Assembly: GCA_028695865.1 (NCBI GenBank) | Contig: JAQVID010000110.1 | Location: 1 to 8,236 of the forward strand | DNA: 8,236 bases | Source: Thermoguttaceae bacterium | Lineage (GTDB): Bacteria > Planctomycetota > Planctomycetia > Pirellulales > Thermoguttaceae | Direction: 5' to 3' | Part shown: one piece after another, positions 5,438 through 8,236 of the stretch | How positions within the stretch are numbered: position 1 is the stretch's first letter | How the letters are laid out: every line of letters begins with the position of its first letter | Notes under the pieces: generated by a model | What the model saw: only the letters and a program-made list of their open reading frames with translations | Databases searched by the model: none | What the model was told of the DNA's origin: nothing | Program-made: the position numbers and the translations under genes

Positions 5438-7111
5438 TCACCGCAGTTCTTCGGCGAACGCTTTGGGGGAGAAATCTTCTCCCGTCGCTTGACGAACGAA
5501 CTCTTCCCATGGAAGGGAATCACCCGGCTTAAAAACCTTTTCGCGAAGCAATTGACCAAACCTGGTGAGGTCGCCGCCGCTTTGCCGTTCAAGCGATTTG
5601 CGAAGTTGGGCCCCAAACAATTCTCCGAGCATATAATTGTGATAGTACACCGGAGCAATAACGAAATGCGGCTTCGACGCCCAATCGGCCAGATTGCGAT
5701 TTTCCGGACGCGGCATGAGTTGAAGTTTTTCAACCGTATCCCACCACAGCGTATTCAAATCGCGATCAGGATTCTCATAAAAAGCTTTTTCAAAATGAAG
5801 CATGACCAAACACCAGCGGCAGAAGATCAACTGCTCACGAAGACGCTGCTTTTTGAGCGCCGGCGCAATTTCGCTTGCCCGCTTTTCGGAAACTCCCGCA
5901 AATTTGACCAACCAGGCAGGGTCTTTCGCCTTGGCGCCAAACATCATGGCAACGCCTTCGGTTGTAAAAATGTGCGCCGGCTGACGAATATTGAACGGAA
6001 GCGATCTGTCGATCGTGTAATCGTAAATCGCGTGACCCAATTCATGAAGCTGCGTGTCCATCCATTCGGCGGTCGGCTTGATGTTACACAAAATGCGGAC
6101 ATCACCCTCACCGTTCATGTTATTACAAAAACCGTGTTGCGATTTACCGGGCCGATCAAACAAATCGCTGTTCTTCACGATCGGACGCACATCAATTCCC
6201 AGCGTGTCGTAGTATCGAACAGAAATATCGACAATATCTTCCTTTTTTCGGCCGCGGAAAAATTCGTCAAGGTCAACTTCTTTCGAAGCCGGTGCCTGCT
6301 GAAAAAACGGATTATCGTAATGCCACGGCATGATTTTATCAACACCGAACTTCGCTTTCAGCTCTTCATCCAGTTCGCTTTTGACCTGCTTGAAGATTGG
6401 CGTCGTCAAAATTTCAAGTTCCTGAAAAATCGCCAGAAGCGTTTCCGGCCTGTAATCCTGAAACGAGACGGACATTTCCCAGAAATTGGTATATCCCAGT
6501 TCCCGGGCAGCCTCATTACGAAGTTTGGCAAGTTGAATCAAGCGCGGAGCGACAAGTTCACCAACCTCTTTCAGCGAAGCCCAAATCTGAAATCGACGCT
6601 TGGAATCGGTCTCTTTCTGAAGCATGTCGAGCAAGTCGTTGTTTGTGTATTCCTTACCGTCAAGTTTGCACCGTTGAGTTTGGAACACTTGTTCGATCTC
6701 CGAACTCAGATCGACCATCTTCTTCATGAGTTCGGGGGAAAACTGCGATTCCTCGAACGCCCGATAAGCAACGTAAGCGGCGCGCGCCTGGCGCGGCGTA
6801 ACTCCTTTCGCCTGAAGTCGAAGCGATTTCAGCTCTTTGAACTTGTCGGCAGACGCGTGATATTTCGACATCGCCAATGACGCGTCCGCACTCTTGGCAA
6901 ACGCTTTTTCCGAGCCCGTCGTCACCGCGTCCCACCACGAGTAAGATACATCGCTGTAGAGCTTCTGATAGTCTTTCTGATATTGCGCCATGAAGGCGTC
7001 CAGTAATTTGGACGCGTCTTCCGCGCCAATTGAGTCGGTACTCACAAACATCCCTCCTGTCATAAACAAAATGAGGATAAACGAAATTCGAATAACGGAA
7101 TAGTTTCTCAT
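5438..7111 (-). CDS. secreted zinc metallopeptidase, M2/M3 (ACE/oligopeptidase-like) family
   Basis: This 557-residue protein has a Sec-type signal peptide: MRNYSVIR, hydrophobic core 9-24, probable cleavage after SIGA (residue 30). There is no lipobox cysteine, so it should be soluble in the periplasm or secreted. A helical region of about 33-300 precedes the catalytic core. Zinc ligands are H356 and H360 in LHELGH, with catalytic E357, and E385 in TTEGVAMMFG. The 29-residue distance matches M3 enzymes and is close to ACE. Further down, K480-x-H482 and Y489/Y490 resemble the substrate-binding Lys, His and Tyr of angiotensin-converting enzyme. PWHYDNPFFQ (262-271) is typical of bacterial M2/M3-like relatives. 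The expected activity is cleavage of short peptides, possibly dipeptidyl-carboxypeptidase; exact specificity is uncertain. The ATG at 7109-7111 has AAAGGA at 7121-7126, a 9-base gap. The next gene downstream is a di/tripeptide importer, which suggests peptide scavenging. Confidence 0.92.
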   Translation of the reverse strand: MRNYSVIRISFILILFMTGGMFVSTDSIGAEDASKLLDAFMAQYQKDYQKLYSDVSYSWWDAVTTGSEKAFAKSADASLAMSKYHASADKFKELKSLRLQAKGVTPRQARAAYVAYRAFEESQFSPELMKKMVDLSSEIEQVFQTQRCKLDGKEYTNNDLLDMLQKETDSKRRFQIWASLKEVGELVAPRLIQLAKLRNEAARELGYTNFWEMSVSFQDYRPETLLAIFQELEILTTPIFKQVKSELDEELKAKFGVDKIMPWHYDNPFFQQAPASKEVDLDEFFRGRKKEDIVDISVRYYDTLGIDVRPIVKNSDLFDRPGKSQHGFCNNMNGEGDVRILCNIKPTAEWMDTQLHELGHAIYDYTIDRSLPFNIRQPAHIFTTEGVAMMFGAKAKDPAWLVKFAGVSEKRASEIAPALKKQRLREQLIFCRWCLVMLHFEKAFYENPDRDLNTLWWDTVEKLQLMPRPENRNLADWASKPHFVIAPVYYHNYMLGELFGAQLRKSLERQSGGDLTRFGQLLREKVFKPGDSLPWEEFVRQATGEDFSPKAFAEELR

Positions 7112-7140
7112 TCGGTGAAATCCTTTTCGGTTGGTTCTTG

Positions 7141-7162
7141 AAAAAAAACAATGCCAAGGGCA
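7141..7162 (-). terminator. weak intrinsic-terminator-like element after the oxidoreductase gene
   Basis: On the minus strand TGCC-CTT-GGCA (7152-7162) forms a short 4-bp GC-rich stem, followed by TTG and a run of eight T (7148-7141). The T-tract is right but the stem is short. It lies in the 75-base spacer between the oxidoreductase stop and the peptidase start. It may reduce rather than stop read-through. Confidence 0.3.
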
Positions 7163-7186
7163 ATCAACATCAATCAGGCAATGATC

Positions 7187-8236
7187 TCAATAAAGATAGT
7201 TCGCCAGATACGCCTGATCCAAAGCCAACAACACTTTCTGAAGAGCGTCAAACGGAGCGCCGGCGCGATTATTGACAATCACGCGACAGACGGTTCCGTT
7301 ACTGCACACTTTCGCAACGTTGGCCGTCAATTGTTCACATGTTGCGGCTTGACCGTTCCAGGTGGGCTTACCGTCTTTGGCAAGCACAACTTCAAACGTT
7401 TCCTGCTTTTCATTTTTCGCATGCGTAATCACGTCTTGCAGTGGAACAAGCTTTCCGCCCTTGGCCCAACTTACATCCGATGCGGACATGAACGCAAAAA
7501 TATTGATCGTTTCGTTCGCGGCAACAGGAGCTTTACCCGTCTTGAAGAATTTGCATATTTCTACAAAGAGCGGCTCATAACCATCGTATTTCCCCGCAGA
7601 CTGATTTCCTTTTTCGCAATAGACGAATCCGGCATAGGTGTGACGTCCTGCCCGTGTACCACGGAACGTTCCGATTCGACCATCATTCCAGATACCAACG
7701 GCCAAATCGCCGGCCTGCGTCTTGACCCGGGAAACACTAACGCAATCAGGGCCCATCAGTGTGAAGAGGGTTTCGACTCCGTGAATGCCATACCAATACA
7801 TATCAGGATGCTTGTCGTTGAGCGACGCCGGACTGGCCGCGTCAGCCCCCCAAATCTTGCCCAGCGGAGCTTCGTTCCGCATTTGCTGAGCCTCGGCGGA
7901 ATATCGCAATGACGATGCGGAGAACACAGGTACTTTTGCCGCTGCGGCCAGATTGAAGATTTCCAACACATCCGCAAGCGAACCCGCCATGGGCTTATCG
8001 ATGAAAAGCGGTTTTTTGGCCGCAATGACCGGCTTGGCCTGTTCCAAATGCGGACGTCCGTCCACACTTTCGAGCATGACTCCGTCCACGTTTTGGACCA
8101 TTTCCTCAATCGTTCCGTAAATCTTTACTCCTTTGTCGATACATTCCTGCGTATACTTGTCGCGACGATCCCAGGAACTCGAATTGTCGGGCATGCCACC
8201 CGTATATGCCGCGGTAACCTTGAACCCTTTGAAAAT
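7187..8236 (-). CDS. Gfo/Idh/MocA-family oxidoreductase with C-terminal ExbD/TolR-like domain, N-terminus cut by window edge
   Basis: The frame is open to the last base, so the ATG at 8192-8194 is internal. The 14 codons before it (ending FKVTAAYTGG) fit the first strands of the Rossmann fold; the GxGxxG nucleotide motif lies outside the window. The visible part is 349 residues. Counting from the ATG, VDGVMLESVDGRPHLEQAKP (36-55) and FIDKP (64-68, a variant of the family EKP motif with catalytic lysine K67) close the NAD(P)-binding domain. YGIHGVETL (135-143) with H138 belongs to the substrate domain. The family normally ends near the PLQDVITHAK segment (251-260). Here about 70 residues follow (265-335) with a pattern like the periplasmic domain of ExbD/TolR: VVLAKDGKPTWNGQ, a helix, VIVNNRAGAPFDAL, then a final helix. 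The substrate is unknown; many relatives act on sugars or cyclitols. An export signal, if any, would be in the missing N-terminus. Confidence 0.9.
   Translation of the reverse strand: MFKGFKVTAAYTGGMPDNSSSWDRRDKYTQECIDKGVKIYGTIEEMVQNVDGVMLESVDGRPHLEQAKPVIAAKKPLFIDKPMAGSLADVLEIFNLAAAAKVPVFSASSLRYSAEAQQMRNEAPLGKIWGADAASPASLNDKHPDMYWYGIHGVETLFTLMGPDCVSVSRVKTQAGDLAVGIWNDGRIGTFRGTRAGRHTYAGFVYCEKGNQSAGKYDGYEPLFVEICKFFKTGKAPVAANETINIFAFMSASDVSWAKGGKLVPLQDVITHAKNEKQETFEVVLAKDGKPTWNGQAATCEQLTANVAKVCSNGTVCRVIVNNRAGAPFDALQKVLLALDQAYLANYLY

Noticed and set aside
4915..5532. A 205-codon plus-strand frame spanning the POT-peptidase spacer
   Set aside because: Most of it is antisense to the 5' end of the transporter and the 3' end of the peptidase. 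It has no ribosome-binding site or family resemblance that I can see.
5399..6880. A 493-codon open frame on the plus strand
   Set aside because: It lies antisense to the strongly supported metallopeptidase gene. It shows no recognisable domain and is rich in Arg, Phe, His and Asn in the way typical of an antisense shadow.
7151..7912. A 253-codon plus-strand frame
   Set aside because: It is antisense to the Gfo/Idh/MocA oxidoreductase, with no recognisable motif.

Overview
The window carries six protein-coding genes, all on the minus strand, so transcription runs from high to low coordinates. Two genes are cut by the window edges. I see no rRNA, tRNA, CRISPR array, insertion sequence or phage gene. 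The Gfo/Idh/MocA oxidoreductase has motif wording (LESVDGRPHLEQAKP, FIDKPMAGSLAD) that I associate with Planctomycetota, and the ABC pair is of the GldA/GldF-like type common there. A planctomycete-like, Gram-negative-type bacterium is therefore my best guess. This is inference from protein style, not proof.

Layout in the direction of transcription. (1) 8236-7187: C-terminal part of a Gfo/Idh/MocA oxidoreductase with an unexpected extra C-terminal domain resembling the periplasmic domain of ExbD/TolR. (2) 7111-5438: a secreted HExxH zinc metallopeptidase of the M2/M3 (ACE/oligopeptidase-like) type. (3) 5437-5311: a 127-base spacer unusually rich in inverted repeats, with a candidate promoter. 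(4) 5310-3199: a POT-family proton/di-tripeptide symporter with an insertion of about 195 residues between TM7 and TM8. (5) 3159-1615: pyruvate kinase with residues diagnostic of the K+-independent class. (6) 1614-1439: a 176-base spacer with one good hairpin. (7) 1438-701 and 699-1: an ABC-2 type exporter ATPase and its permease, separated by one base and presumably translationally coupled. The permease runs off the left edge.

The most coherent functional story is peptide scavenging. A secreted peptidase of a class whose ACE-like members release dipeptides lies directly upstream of a di/tripeptide importer. Pyruvate kinase follows the importer after only 39 bases and may share its transcript. 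The ABC pair looks like a separate unit.

The two observations most worth pursuing are the oxidoreductase/ExbD-TolR-like fusion and the large extracytoplasmic insertion in the peptide transporter. Neither is the usual architecture of its family as I know it. No obvious multi-gene defence or mobile system is present.
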